This document shows, piece after piece, positions 1 through 7,611 of a DNA stretch of 64,000 bases. Source of the DNA: Cerasibacillus quisquiliarum (GTDB taxonomy: Bacteria > Bacillota > Bacilli > Bacillales > Amphibacillaceae). The notes under the pieces are model-generated. The model was not told where the DNA came from and made no database searches. It saw only the letters and a program-made list of their open reading frames with translations. The translations under genes were made by a program, and so were the position numbers. The stretch covers positions 62,001 to 126,000 of the forward strand of contig NZ_JACHHA010000001.1 of the NCBI RefSeq assembly GCF_014202495.1, written 5' to 3'. The first letter of the stretch is position 1, and every line of letters starts with the position of its first letter.

Positions 1-156
1 AGCGGAGATTCGATCGAAATATCGAACCGCTAAAAACGTAAGGATCCCGATAAAGCCAAAAATCGGTCCTGAAGATCCCGAGATAGGCATCTGGCCTTCG
101 TAAAAAAAGTAAAATAAAACACTACCACTAATTGATGTGCAATATGTTCTCAGCCT
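1..156 (-). pseudogene. Rhomboid-like membrane protein fragment, cut by the window edge
   Basis: The minus strand is open from a TAA at 157-159 to the window edge and encodes about 52 mostly hydrophobic residues. It contains GSSGPIFGFIG, which resembles the GxSG catalytic serine motif of rhomboid intramembrane proteases (usual form GASGAIFG), followed by another hydrophobic stretch. There is no start codon or ribosome site in front, and the family's upstream membrane segments are missing, so this looks like a 5'-truncated remnant. The rest lies outside the window. The assignment rests on one short motif and is tentative. Confidence 0.33.
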
Positions 157-159
157 TTA

Positions 160-667
160 TTTAAGACTATCATCATAATAATTACCTGCCAATTGTGAAA
201 TTTCAACAAAATTAAACCCTTGTGTTTTGTGAAGATCATCTATGATTTTGTCAAGTTTATAAGTAATAGTACTTACAACACCAACCACCAGTCAGCCAGA
301 CATCAAATTAAAGTTTAGTGGTTTTTTGGAATGAAAATCTACCAAACATATTTAATAGTTAGCTCATTCTTCCAACCAATCATAGTAAAAGAAGAGTGTA
401 TCCCTCTTTTCTTTTGTAGCATGCTGCTTCATTCAAGTAAATTTAAATTTGCCTTAAACATTAAAACATCGGCTTTTTGGCTAGTCATTTGAATGAGCAA
501 ACCTGTGGCAAATTAAAGTATTTTAAGGGATATTCAAATAAAATCACTTATTCCTTTCATATGTCTTCTTTTGTTTATAAATACAACATTTCCATCTCCC
601 TTTGACTTGCATAATTTTGTATATCTCTGTCTATTTACAAATAAAATCGTATTAAAGTCTGAAATAA
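160..667. other. Intergenic stretch without a recognisable gene
   Basis: AT-rich sequence of about 500 bases. I see no coding frame with a ribosome site. An imperfect hairpin near 386-415 (an A/G-rich arm facing a C/T-rich arm) could be a weak terminator. Nothing else was recognised. Confidence 0.4.
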
Positions 668-696
668 TTGTATAAAAGACCATTTTCATATATAAT
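668..696 (+). promoter_or_regulatory. Sigma-A type promoter of the acyl-CoA synthetase gene
   Basis: A -35 element TTGTAT (668-673) and a perfect -10 element TATAAT (691-696) are separated by 17 bases. Transcription would start near 703-708, at the edge of the palindrome at 708-723. Confidence 0.7.
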
Positions 697-707
697 ATTA
701 ACAAAAA

Positions 708-723
708 GAATGAACGTTCATTC
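708..723. promoter_or_regulatory. FadR-like (TetR family) operator palindrome
   Basis: GAATGAACGTTCATTC is a perfect 16-bp palindrome just downstream of the -10 box, where a bound repressor would block transcription. It has the TGAATGA...TCATTCA character of operators bound by the Bacillus fatty-acid degradation repressor FadR (YsiA). Since the gene behind it encodes an acyl-CoA synthetase, control by a FadR homologue released by long-chain acyl-CoA is likely. The regulator itself is not in the window. Confidence 0.6.
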
Positions 724-749
724 ATTTTAAGGGGGAAGGATGTTAAACA

Positions 750-2303
750 ATGAATTTACCACAATCAGTGCATGAGACAGCAGTAAAGCAACCAGAGCAA
801 ATTGCATATGAATTTTTGGGTGAACAGTATACCTATGCACAATTTGAACAATCGGTTGCACACTTAGCAGGGGCATTAAAGGAACGAGGGATCAAAAAAG
901 GGGATCATATTGCATTATTAGTAGGTAACACACCTCATTTCTTAATTACATTGTACGCAAGCTGGCGTTTAGGGGCAGTTATTGTACCGATAAACCCAAT
1001 CTATACACCTAATGAGATTTCATATATAGTGCAAAATAGTGATGCAAAATTTATGGTAGCTCTCGATCGATTGTGGCCAATGTTTGATAAAAGGGAGATT
1101 CTCTTTCCAAACATTGAAACCATTATCGTTTGTGAAACGGATGAAGAAGCAATCGAACAATGTATGAAAATGGAAGATTTATTGTTTTTTAGACGTTTTA
1201 TTAAGACAGCATCTCCAATTAACGAGTTACTAAGTTTAGATAAAAATGATAACGCTATCATTTTGTATACGTCGGGAACAACTGGACATCCAAAGGGTGC
1301 CATGTTAACGCATGAGAATGTTTATTCAAATGCACGTGATGTAGGAACATATTTAGAAATGAATGCTAATGACCGTGTCGTTGCAACATTACCTATTTTT
1401 CATGTTTTTGCTTTAACAGTTGTTGTTAATGCCCCGTTGTACAGAGGAGCAACAGTTCTCCTATTACCAAGATTTAGTCCAAGGGAAGTATTTAATGTTA
1501 TTCGCGAGCGAAAAGCAACCGTTTTTGCTGGAGTGCCGACTATGTATAACTATCTTTACCAATATGAAAATGGCACAAAAGAGGATTATGAATCTATACG
1601 TTTGTCTATTTCAGGTGGTTCATCACTTCCAGTTTCATTATTACACAATTTTGAAGAGAAATTTAATACACGAATTTCTGAAGGCTATGGTCTTTCTGAA
1701 GCATCTCCTGTTACTTGTTTTAATCCAATTGATCGAGAGCGTGTGCCAGGGTCAATTGGGATGTCGATTGTAAATGTCGAGAATAAAGTGGTCGATACAG
1801 AAGGAAATGAAGTTCCAAAAGGTGAGATAGGAGAGTTGATTGTTAGAGGACCGAATGTAATGAAAGGTTACTATAAAATGCCTGAAGAAACGAATGCTGT
1901 TCTTAAAGACGGTTGGCTATACACAGGTGATATGGCAAAGGAAGATGAAAACGGTTATTTTTACATTGTCGATCGCAAAAAAGATATGATTATTGTAGGT
2001 GGTTATAATGTATATCCACGGGAAGTAGAGGAGGTTTTATATAAACATCCAGATATTGTCGAATGTGCTGTTATTGGTGTACCAGATGCCGAATTAGGAG
2101 AAGCGGTCAGTGCACATATCGTCTTGAAAGAAGACAGTTCATTAGATGAACAAGCCATTATTAATTATTGTGAACAGCACCTTGTAAATTATAAAGTTCC
2201 AACTCGTGTTCATTTTACAGATGAACTACCAAAGAATACAACGGGAAAGATTTTACGACGTTCATTAAAAGATACTTTACTAGATAAAAATAAGGCTCGA
2301 TAA
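750..2303 (+). CDS. lcfB: Long-chain fatty acid-CoA ligase (LcfB-like)
   Basis: A 517-residue member of the ANL adenylating family. It activates fatty acids with ATP and CoA to acyl-CoA, the entry step to beta-oxidation. The AMP-binding P-loop YTSGTTGHPKG is at residues 173-183, the A5-type motif EGYGLSEASP near 315, the hinge region YTGDMAKEDENGYFYIVDRKKD near 395-415, and the C-terminal catalytic lysine motif PKNTTGKILRR near 495-505. Length and sequence fit B. subtilis LcfB (YhfL, about 513 residues). The start ATG is preceded by GGGGGAAGGA. The gene stands alone between its own promoter/operator and a terminator. FadR-type control is inferred from the upstream palindrome. The exact chain-length preference cannot be read from sequence. 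Confidence 0.88.
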   Translation: MNLPQSVHETAVKQPEQIAYEFLGEQYTYAQFEQSVAHLAGALKERGIKKGDHIALLVGNTPHFLITLYASWRLGAVIVPINPIYTPNEISYIVQNSDAKFMVALDRLWPMFDKREILFPNIETIIVCETDEEAIEQCMKMEDLLFFRRFIKTASPINELLSLDKNDNAIILYTSGTTGHPKGAMLTHENVYSNARDVGTYLEMNANDRVVATLPIFHVFALTVVVNAPLYRGATVLLLPRFSPREVFNVIRERKATVFAGVPTMYNYLYQYENGTKEDYESIRLSISGGSSLPVSLLHNFEEKFNTRISEGYGLSEASPVTCFNPIDRERVPGSIGMSIVNVENKVVDTEGNEVPKGEIGELIVRGPNVMKGYYKMPEETNAVLKDGWLYTGDMAKEDENGYFYIVDRKKDMIIVGGYNVYPREVEEVLYKHPDIVECAVIGVPDAELGEAVSAHIVLKEDSSLDEQAIINYCEQHLVNYKVPTRVHFTDELPKNTTGKILRRSLKDTLLDKNKAR

Positions 2304-2307
2304 GACT

Positions 2308-2385
2308 AAAGAGACTGGGACAAAACTTCTGAAAGATGAAAAAACTATTCTTGTTCACCTTTCCTTTATGTCCCAGTCTCTTTTT
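2308..2385 (+). terminator. Long-loop terminator with GAGACTGGGACA arms
   Basis: AAAGAGACTGGGACA (from 2308) pairs with TGTCCCAGTCTCTTT (to about 2383), ending in a T-run. Arms of this type (CTGGGACAAAA) recur in Bacilli. Similar sequence is seen at 2641-2660 and at 43724, there associated with IS1182-type transposase remnants. Confidence 0.75.
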
Positions 2386-2487
2386 CCTAATGATCGTGAC
2401 AGTACGTGAATGATCAATAGAGCGAGCTGAGGTTTGTTTATCCTATTGTCTGGAATTATTCACTATCGTTTGAACTTTTGGATGAAA

Positions 2488-2616
2488 TTATGTGGAGTGA
2501 AGCTATCTACTCTGCATGGTTTTAAAGATTTGCGCATAACCATGCGGGTTGTAGCTATGTACTCTGTATGGTTTTGAAGATTTGTGCGTAATCATGTGTA
2601 GTAGAGAACTTTACTC
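2488..2616. repeat. Tandem 52-bp intergenic repeat, two units plus a partial third
   Basis: Units at 2488-2539 and 2540-2591 are each 52 bases and clearly alike (shared TCTG.ATGGTTTT.AAGATTTG core), followed by a decayed third unit to about 2616. The period equals that of the repeat at 31340-31443. No reading frame is conserved, so this is noncoding repeat DNA. Confidence 0.6.
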
Positions 2617-2665
2617 ATTCATCTAATAGATTATAACAAAGAATCTGAGACAAAACTCAGCCATA

Positions 2666-2697
2666 AAAAATGAAGCTCTGATGCGAGCTTCATTTTT
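2666..2697 (+). terminator. Short hairpin with A/T tails, probably a bidirectional terminator
   Basis: AAAAATGAAGCT and AGCTTCATTTTT pair around a short loop. It sits just before the transposase remnant at 2701, next to CTGAGACAAAACTCAG, and may be part of an old insertion-sequence end. Confidence 0.5.
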
Positions 2698-2700
2698 AAG

Positions 2701-2875
2701 TATGAGTTTGGAAGTGAAATTTCAAAAAATGATATCGCATTTGTCATTAAAGATTTAGTAAAAGAGTATTCCTAAAGAAAATTTTCTTCGTAAAATAGGT
2801 CGTCCTTCTGATCATCTTCGTATGATGTTGAAAATCATTTCATGCGCATATTCTCAATCTGTTTTTAATTTGAAC
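2701..2875 (+). pseudogene. N-terminal remnant of an IS1182-family transposase
   Basis: One frame encodes YEFGSEISKNDIAFVIKDL and then hits a stop. A second frame continues with ENFLRKIGRPSDHLRMMLKI and a CAYSQSVF motif. Together they match the start of IS1182-type DDE transposases (an 'IPxxHLxRxxGRPxYHPxxLLKILLYAYSQGVFS' region). The frameshift and the loss of everything downstream make it non-functional. The convergent DinB gene begins at its broken end. A C-terminal remnant of a similar transposase lies at 43723-44071. Confidence 0.7.
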
Positions 2876-3326
2876 AGACTTTATCCATTGATTTAATAAT
2901 CCCCAAATGCAGACCATCATGCCACGTAATAAATTGCAAAGCTTGCTCGATTGTATCTAACGATAGTGCATGAAAAGTTTGTACTTCTTTTGCAACTTTT
3001 TTCAAATCATTATGAGAGTATGTTAATATACGTTCTTTTTGTTCCTCTAAAGCATGAATGATTTCATTTTTAGACGGTGGCTTTTTCATCCAATCTGACG
3101 GCCTTGTTCCATTGATAAAAAAACTTTTCCATTGTGGGTAAATAACGGCATAATTTGGATCTGCTTTATGTAAAAATATTTCTGTTGTGACATATATATG
3201 ACCAGCATTCCAGCGAATGGTATTTGGAAAATTCTCTGGTTGATTGTCCCATTTGTCTTCATGTATATTTCGTAGACCAATTAAAACAGAAGTCCGTGAA
3301 TAGGCAAACATTTTTAATGATTCCAT
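2865..3326 (-). CDS. DinB-fold metal-binding protein
   Basis: A 153-residue protein of the DinB/YfiT four-helix-bundle superfamily, typical in length. The three metal-ligand histidines expected in this fold are His43 (NAGHIYVTTE) and His136/His140 (WHDGLHLG). Members are often metal-dependent thiol transferases or proteins of unknown role; DinB itself is damage-inducible in B. subtilis, but nothing here shows damage control. The ATG is preceded by GAGGAG with good spacing. It is transcribed alone on the minus strand. The family call is firm and the substrate is unknown. Confidence 0.78.
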   Translation of the reverse strand: MESLKMFAYSRTSVLIGLRNIHEDKWDNQPENFPNTIRWNAGHIYVTTEIFLHKADPNYAVIYPQWKSFFINGTRPSDWMKKPPSKNEIIHALEEQKERILTYSHNDLKKVAKEVQTFHALSLDTIEQALQFITWHDGLHLGIIKSMDKVCSN

Positions 3327-3508
3327 AACACCATCTCCTCGTTTAGTAGTTTATGACTCTCTATATTATAAAAGATATGATATAAACATCAACAATCTAT
3401 ATATCTAAATATATAAATATATAGATTATAAACGATAAATAATATGCTTGCAACAAAATAATTTTTGTTACTTTAAATTTAGAGAAAATCAATCTTCAGT
3501 TTATTCTA

Positions 3509-3658
3509 TTAAGGAGCATTTGTTAATCCACTTATGTCTTTATTTCCAAAAAGGAGTAAACTAATAAATAAGATGATCAAAATAGCATTCATAATTTTAG
3601 TACCATCAAATGATTCAGTCTCATTTATATGATTGCTTTGATTTGAATTTTGCTTCAA
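3509..3658 (-). CDS. Small single-pass membrane protein, TTG start
   Basis: A 49-residue frame with a polar N-terminus and one membrane segment (NAILIILFISLLLFG, about residues 24-38). The TTG start follows GGAAAGGGTGAT, and that ribosome site overlaps the stop codon of the upstream 73-residue gene, so the two are probably translated together. I do not recognise the protein. It sits beside a holin-like/amidase pair on the opposite strand. The call rests on the ribosome site, the membrane segment and the coupling. Confidence 0.5.
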   Translation of the reverse strand: MKQNSNQSNHINETESFDGTKIMNAILIILFISLLLFGNKDISGLTNAP

Positions 3659-3663
3659 TGATA

Positions 3664-3885
3664 TCACCCTTTCCTTTTAGAAATAATATTAAATGCTTCA
3701 ACGATTTCATTCAGAGTCATATCCCCATTTTCATCAATGAAATCAACCATTTTATTAGTATTTTTACTCAATGTTTTATATTGACCAATTAATGTGACAT
3801 TAACGACAGGTGAGTCACGAAATACTTCTACTGAATCTACCTTTAATTTACCAGTTAATAAAAGAGCTGCTGCTACAATCTCCAA
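3664..3885 (-). CDS. Small hypothetical protein, first gene of a two-gene minus-strand unit
   Basis: Encodes 73 residues if the TTG at 3885 is the start. The frame stays open for about 22 more codons upstream (…SHDLFKDKK) without a good ATG or a strong ribosome site, so the true start is uncertain. The first third is hydrophobic and alanine/leucine-rich (EIVAAALLLTGKLKV). The C-terminus is acidic, then basic (ISKRKG). No family is recognised. Its TGA overlaps the ribosome site of the small membrane gene at 3509-3658, suggesting an operon. Confidence 0.5.
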   Translation of the reverse strand: MEIVAAALLLTGKLKVDSVEVFRDSPVVNVTLIGQYKTLSKNTNKMVDFIDENGDMTLNEIVEAFNIISKRKG

Positions 3886-4172
3886 CTTTTTATCTTTAAA
3901 TAAATCATGAGATGTATTTATTTTATGTTCAAAAAAAATAAGGTTCTTTTAAATGTTCAATGAGTGAAATTGAGATATTGAGATTTTTTAAATCGTGCAA
4001 AAATAGTGGATGCTCATTTCTGAAGTTCTTACTATATTTTATTCGTTTGTTATTAAATTAAAAATTTAATTGCCACCTTTTCGGACATCTATTCGATTCT
4101 ATATGTGAAGGGAAGTTCGCCTTTCCTGAGGGGACAAGCGCAACATAAATTATTAGTAAGGGGGTGGAAAGA

Positions 4173-4412
4173 ATGACTTTTGAAATATATGATGTCGCTT
4201 TAGTTCCAATTATTATGGGGGTAGTACAAGTTTTTAAACAGATAGGTTTACCTAAGCGCTTTTCTCCTTTATTAGCTCTATTATTAGGAATTGCTGGCGG
4301 GATATTTTATGTTTGTCCGACAGATATAAAAAGTGGCATCATGGTCGGTATTGTATTAGGACTATCAGCAACAGGATTATATTCAGGAAGTAAAAATATG
4401 ATTGAAAAATAA
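4173..4412 (+). CDS. Holin-like small membrane protein
   Basis: A 79-residue protein with two to three membrane segments (VALVPIIMGVVQVF, SPLLALLLGIAGGIFYV, GIMVGIVLGLSATGLYSG) and a short charged tail. Size and layout resemble small phage-type holins found beside amidases. The ATG at 4173 is chosen because TAAGGGGGTGG precedes it; an in-frame GTG at 4164 lies inside that ribosome site. Only 18 bases separate it from the amidase gene, so the two form a lysis-type pair. With no phage structural genes nearby, a role in mother-cell lysis or wall turnover is more likely than prophage lysis (inference). Confidence 0.62.
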   Translation: MTFEIYDVALVPIIMGVVQVFKQIGLPKRFSPLLALLLGIAGGIFYVCPTDIKSGIMVGIVLGLSATGLYSGSKNMIEK

Positions 4413-4430
4413 TTAAGGGAGATGATTTGA

Positions 4431-5228
4431 ATGAAATTATTTATTGATCCAGGACATGGTGGAACAGATCCAGGTGCACAAGCAAATGGCTTACAAGAAA
4501 AAAACCTTACACTAAACATTGCTTTAAAATTACGTAATATTCTTAATCAAGAGTATACAGGTCATTCAATAATGATGTCACGAACAACGGATAAAACAGT
4601 TTCATTAAGAGAAAGAACAAATATGGCCAATAATTGGGGAGCTCATTATTTAGTATCGATTCATATTAATGCAGGAGGTGGTACTGGTTTTGAATCATTC
4701 ACGTATAATGGTAGTTATTCAGGAAAGTCTGAGACGAATCGCTTACGCAGTATCATTCATGATGAAATTATTAGGCAAACAAGTTTTAATAATCGTGGAA
4801 AAAAGGAAGCAAACTTCCACATGTTACGTGAATCAAGAATGCCTTCAGTTCTTACAGAAAATGGTTTTATTGACACGGTAGCAGATGCTAATCTTTTAAA
4901 ACAAGATGCATTTTTAAACAAAATAGCTCGAGGACACGCAGTAGGTATAGCGAAGGCTTTTAATTTAAAGAAAAAGAGTGACTCTGGCACAACAACTTAT
5001 TATCGTGTTGTTGCGGGCTCATTTGTATCGCGAACTTATGCTGAACAGCGAGTGAATGAATTAAAACAAAAAGGTTATTCAAGTTTTATTGAAGTATTTC
5101 AAGTAAGTGGTACAACTTATTATCGAGTCATTTGCGGTTCTTTTACTGATCGAAGAAATGCAGAAGATCGTGTTACACAATTGAAAAAAGCTGGATTTGA
5201 AGCATTTATTGTTATCGTTACGATTTAG
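4431..5228 (+). CDS. cwlC: N-acetylmuramoyl-L-alanine amidase with C-terminal SPOR repeats (CwlC-like)
   Basis: A 265-residue zinc amidase that cleaves the bond between N-acetylmuramic acid and L-alanine in peptidoglycan. The Amidase_3 domain spans residues 2-175, with zinc ligands His9 (DPGHGG), Glu23 and His78 (VSIHINA) and catalytic Glu143 (TENGFID). Residues 187-265 hold two similar SPOR-type repeats (TTYYRVVAGSF and TTYYRVICGSF) that bind septal glycan. There is no signal peptide, as in B. subtilis CwlC, the sporulation mother-cell lysis enzyme of almost the same length (255 residues). The upstream holin-like gene could provide export. The identity as a CwlC-type enzyme is strong; expression in sporulation is inferred. 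Confidence 0.85.
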   Translation: MKLFIDPGHGGTDPGAQANGLQEKNLTLNIALKLRNILNQEYTGHSIMMSRTTDKTVSLRERTNMANNWGAHYLVSIHINAGGGTGFESFTYNGSYSGKSETNRLRSIIHDEIIRQTSFNNRGKKEANFHMLRESRMPSVLTENGFIDTVADANLLKQDAFLNKIARGHAVGIAKAFNLKKKSDSGTTTYYRVVAGSFVSRTYAEQRVNELKQKGYSSFIEVFQVSGTTYYRVICGSFTDRRNAEDRVTQLKKAGFEAFIVIVTI

Positions 5229-5285
5229 ATAGAAGTAGTAGAATGTGAATAGTCTGCTATTAAGTATACAGTGGAAATAATAAAT

Positions 5286-5323
5286 ACGGCTTTAGCTCTC
5301 AATCAATAGAGAGTTAAAGCCGT
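5286..5323 (+). terminator. Terminator after the amidase gene
   Basis: ACGGCTTTAGCTCTC and GAGAGTTAAAGCCGT form a strong stem around a short loop, followed by TTTAATCATTTT. The 330 bases beyond it, up to the sigma-W promoter at 5659, show no gene. Confidence 0.8.
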
Positions 5324-5658
5324 TTAATCATTTTACTATACCTCTTATAAAGTCAGACGAAAACATATCGAACATGGTTTAAGAGAAGCGTTCGGAAAGC
5401 TGTCTAAGTTTTTTTGTGCGTTTATGATGTTTTTCTATCATATTGCATTAAATTGGTCAATGATATGTAGGTCTGTAACTTCTATGTTATTCAATATTGA
5501 TACCGCTTCTCTACTTCAAGCGTTTTACATAACCATTTTAACATTGGTAAAACTGTCATAATTAATTTTACAACATCTAACTTGATTTCATGCATTTTTT
5601 AATTTTTCCTGTGTTATGTCCCAATCACTACATTTTTTTGCTCTGAGTAAGAAATTTT

Positions 5659-5685
5659 TGAAACCTATTCCTCCTTTTATTCGTA
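5659..5685 (+). promoter_or_regulatory. Sigma-W (ECF) promoter of the pspA operon
   Basis: TGAAAC (5659-5664) and CGTA (5682-5685) with a 17-base spacer match the ECF sigma-W consensus. It lies about 140 bases upstream of pspA. The B. subtilis pspA (ydjF) operon is a known member of the sigma-W envelope-stress regulon, so both motif and context agree. Confidence 0.72.
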
Positions 5686-5828
5686 CATAAATTAAAGGAG
5701 TTATTAAAATAGGGTAAATCCCCATACAAACGGTTGCAGATATTTAGTAAATATGTTATTTATGAAATATCGGAATTTTACTTATTATGTGCCGGGGATT
5801 TATAAATCAAAAGGAGAGGATGTTTAAA

Positions 5829-6509
5829 ATGAGTATGTTAAGAAGGTTTAAAGACATTATGTCAAGTAATATTCATGCATTATTAGATAAGGCTGAAGAT
5901 CCAGAGAAGATGATTGATCAATATCTTCGTAACTTGAATAAAGATTTAGGGAAAGTAAAAGCAGAAACAGCTTCTGTTATGGCAGAAGAACAACGTTCGA
6001 AGCGAGCATTAGATGAATGCTTAAAAGATGTAGAAAAGATGCAAAAATACGCATTAAAAGCATTAGAAGCAGGAAATGAAGATGATGCAAGGAAGTTTTT
6101 AGAGAGAAAAGCGACATATACAGCAAAAGAAAATGAATTACGCCAAGCATATGAATTAGCAGCTTCAAATGCGAATCAAATGCGCCAAATGCATGATAAG
6201 TTAGTAAGTGATATTAACGAACTTGAGTCACGTCGATCCATGCTTAAAGGAAAAGCTGCAGTAGCAAAAACACAACAACGGATGAATAAGTTAGGTGCTT
6301 CTGTCTCAGGTGCTAATAAATCTATTTCAGCATTTGATCGGATGGAGGATAAAATTAATAAACAATTGGATGAAGCAAGAGCAATGGCAGAGTTAAATAA
6401 AGGTCCAGTTGATGAAATAGATGATTTAACAGCTAAATACTCTAGCAGTGTGAATGTAGATGATGAATTAGCTGCATTAAAAGCGCAGTTAAATAGTAAT
6501 CAAGAATAA
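5829..6509 (+). CDS. pspA: Phage shock protein A / IM30 family protein (YdjF)
   Basis: 226 residues, nearly all predicted alpha-helical coiled coil, as in PspA/Vipp1/IM30 (ESCRT-III-like) proteins that coat stressed inner membranes. It begins MSMLRRFKDIMSSNIHALLDKAEDPEKM, the conserved amphipathic helix plus hairpin start. ATG 5829 is chosen because AAGGAGAGG sits 11 bases upstream; an in-frame ATG at 5820 lies against that site. It is the first gene of the sigma-W unit shared with ydjG, ydjH and ydjI, which in B. subtilis form one operon. A palindromic hairpin separates it from ydjG and probably lets pspA be made in excess. Confidence 0.9.
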   Translation: MSMLRRFKDIMSSNIHALLDKAEDPEKMIDQYLRNLNKDLGKVKAETASVMAEEQRSKRALDECLKDVEKMQKYALKALEAGNEDDARKFLERKATYTAKENELRQAYELAASNANQMRQMHDKLVSDINELESRRSMLKGKAAVAKTQQRMNKLGASVSGANKSISAFDRMEDKINKQLDEARAMAELNKGPVDEIDDLTAKYSSSVNVDDELAALKAQLNSNQE

Positions 6510-6520
6510 TTGATTCATCT

Positions 6521-6556
6521 TTAAAAAAGCTGTAGCTTAAGCTACAGCTTTTTTAA
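6521..6556 (+). terminator. Perfect 36-bp palindrome between pspA and ydjG (internal terminator)
   Basis: The sequence is a perfect inverted repeat with AAAAAAGCTGTAGC / GCTACAGCTTTTTT arms around TTAA. It works as an intrinsic terminator on either strand. Its place inside an otherwise co-directional operon suggests partial termination after pspA. Confidence 0.75.
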
Positions 6557-6585
6557 AGAAGTAGTATGAGAGGGGATGAGAGAGG

Positions 6586-7611
6586 ATGGTCATTCATTAT
6601 AAATGCCCTAGCTGTGGAAGTGATATGGCATTTGATGCTGATTCGGGAAAGCTTTCTTGCCATAGCTGTGGTCGACAAGACGATATTGAAACGTTTTCGG
6701 ATGAATATATTACGAGAACGTTCACAGAAGATGATGCAAAGGAATACCACTGTGAAAATTGTGGAGCTGTTATTTTAACTGATACTGATACGGCTGCAAC
6801 TTCATGTAGTTTTTGTGGAGCAGGTGTTGTGATAGCTGATCGTTTATCTGGTGTATTAGCTCCTGTAAAAGTGATTCCCTTTTCAATAACGAAAGAACAA
6901 GCAGAAGTAGCTTTTAAGAAGTGGTGTAAAAATGGCTTATTAACACCAAAAGGATTCATGAGTGCAAATCGGATAAAGAAAATCACTGGCCTATATGTCC
7001 CGTTTTGGTTATACGATTTAAATTCTGAAGTAGAAGTTCATGCAGAAGGAAGAAAAGTACGAACATATTCACGTGGTGATTACATTTATACTGAAACAAA
7101 ATACTACGATGTTTATCGTAACATGGATTTATATTATAAAAAGGTTCCCGTTGATGCGTCGAAAAAAATGAATGATGAGCTAATGGATAAACTAGAACCT
7201 TATCACTATAAAGATTTAAAAACATTTAAAATGCCCTATTTAGCTGGATATATTGCAGAAAAATATAATTTTGATGACAAAGAACTTTTTCCACGTGTCA
7301 GACAAAAGGTTAGAAAGTTTATTGATTCTTATATCGGTTCAACTATTGTTGGTTATACATCTGTTAGTTATCGAGATAAAAGAATTGATATGAAGAAGGA
7401 TAACAGTTACTATGTTCTTTTACCTGTATGGATGGTTTATTATGATTATGATAAACAAGAACATACATTCGCCATGAATGGTCAAACAGGAAAAGTTGTC
7501 GGAAGGCCACCGATTAGTTATGGTAAAGTAGCCGCTTGGTTTAGTGGGATTGCGGGAACGACCTTTCTTTCCTTAAAATTCATTCAATGGATTGTAGGTG
7601 CTGGCTTATGA
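6586..7611 (+). CDS. ydjG: YdjG-like zinc-ribbon membrane protein of the Psp operon
   Basis: 341 residues. Two zinc ribbons open the protein: Cys7/Cys10 with Cys25/Cys28, and Cys56/Cys59 with Cys74/Cys77. A long middle domain of unknown fold and one C-terminal membrane helix (about residues 318-336) follow. Length and architecture match B. subtilis YdjG, a PspA-operon protein reported with YdjH to anchor PspA at the membrane. The start at 6586 follows GAGAGGGGATGAGAGAGG. Its stop overlaps the ydjH start by four bases (ATGA), a sign of coupling. Confidence 0.85.
   Translation: MVIHYKCPSCGSDMAFDADSGKLSCHSCGRQDDIETFSDEYITRTFTEDDAKEYHCENCGAVILTDTDTAATSCSFCGAGVVIADRLSGVLAPVKVIPFSITKEQAEVAFKKWCKNGLLTPKGFMSANRIKKITGLYVPFWLYDLNSEVEVHAEGRKVRTYSRGDYIYTETKYYDVYRNMDLYYKKVPVDASKKMNDELMDKLEPYHYKDLKTFKMPYLAGYIAEKYNFDDKELFPRVRQKVRKFIDSYIGSTIVGYTSVSYRDKRIDMKKDNSYYVLLPVWMVYYDYDKQEHTFAMNGQTGKVVGRPPISYGKVAAWFSGIAGTTFLSLKFIQWIVGAGL

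Noticed and set aside
534-725. Minus-strand frame of 63 codons before lcfB
   Set aside because: It covers the promoter and operator of lcfB, has no ribosome site and no recognisable features.
3610-3792. Plus-strand frame of 60 codons
   Set aside because: Shadow of the two minus-strand small genes; no ribosome site.
3600-5300. Prophage
   Set aside because: Only a holin-like gene and an amidase are present, with no structural, integrase or attachment sequences; the amidase is of the sporulation type.
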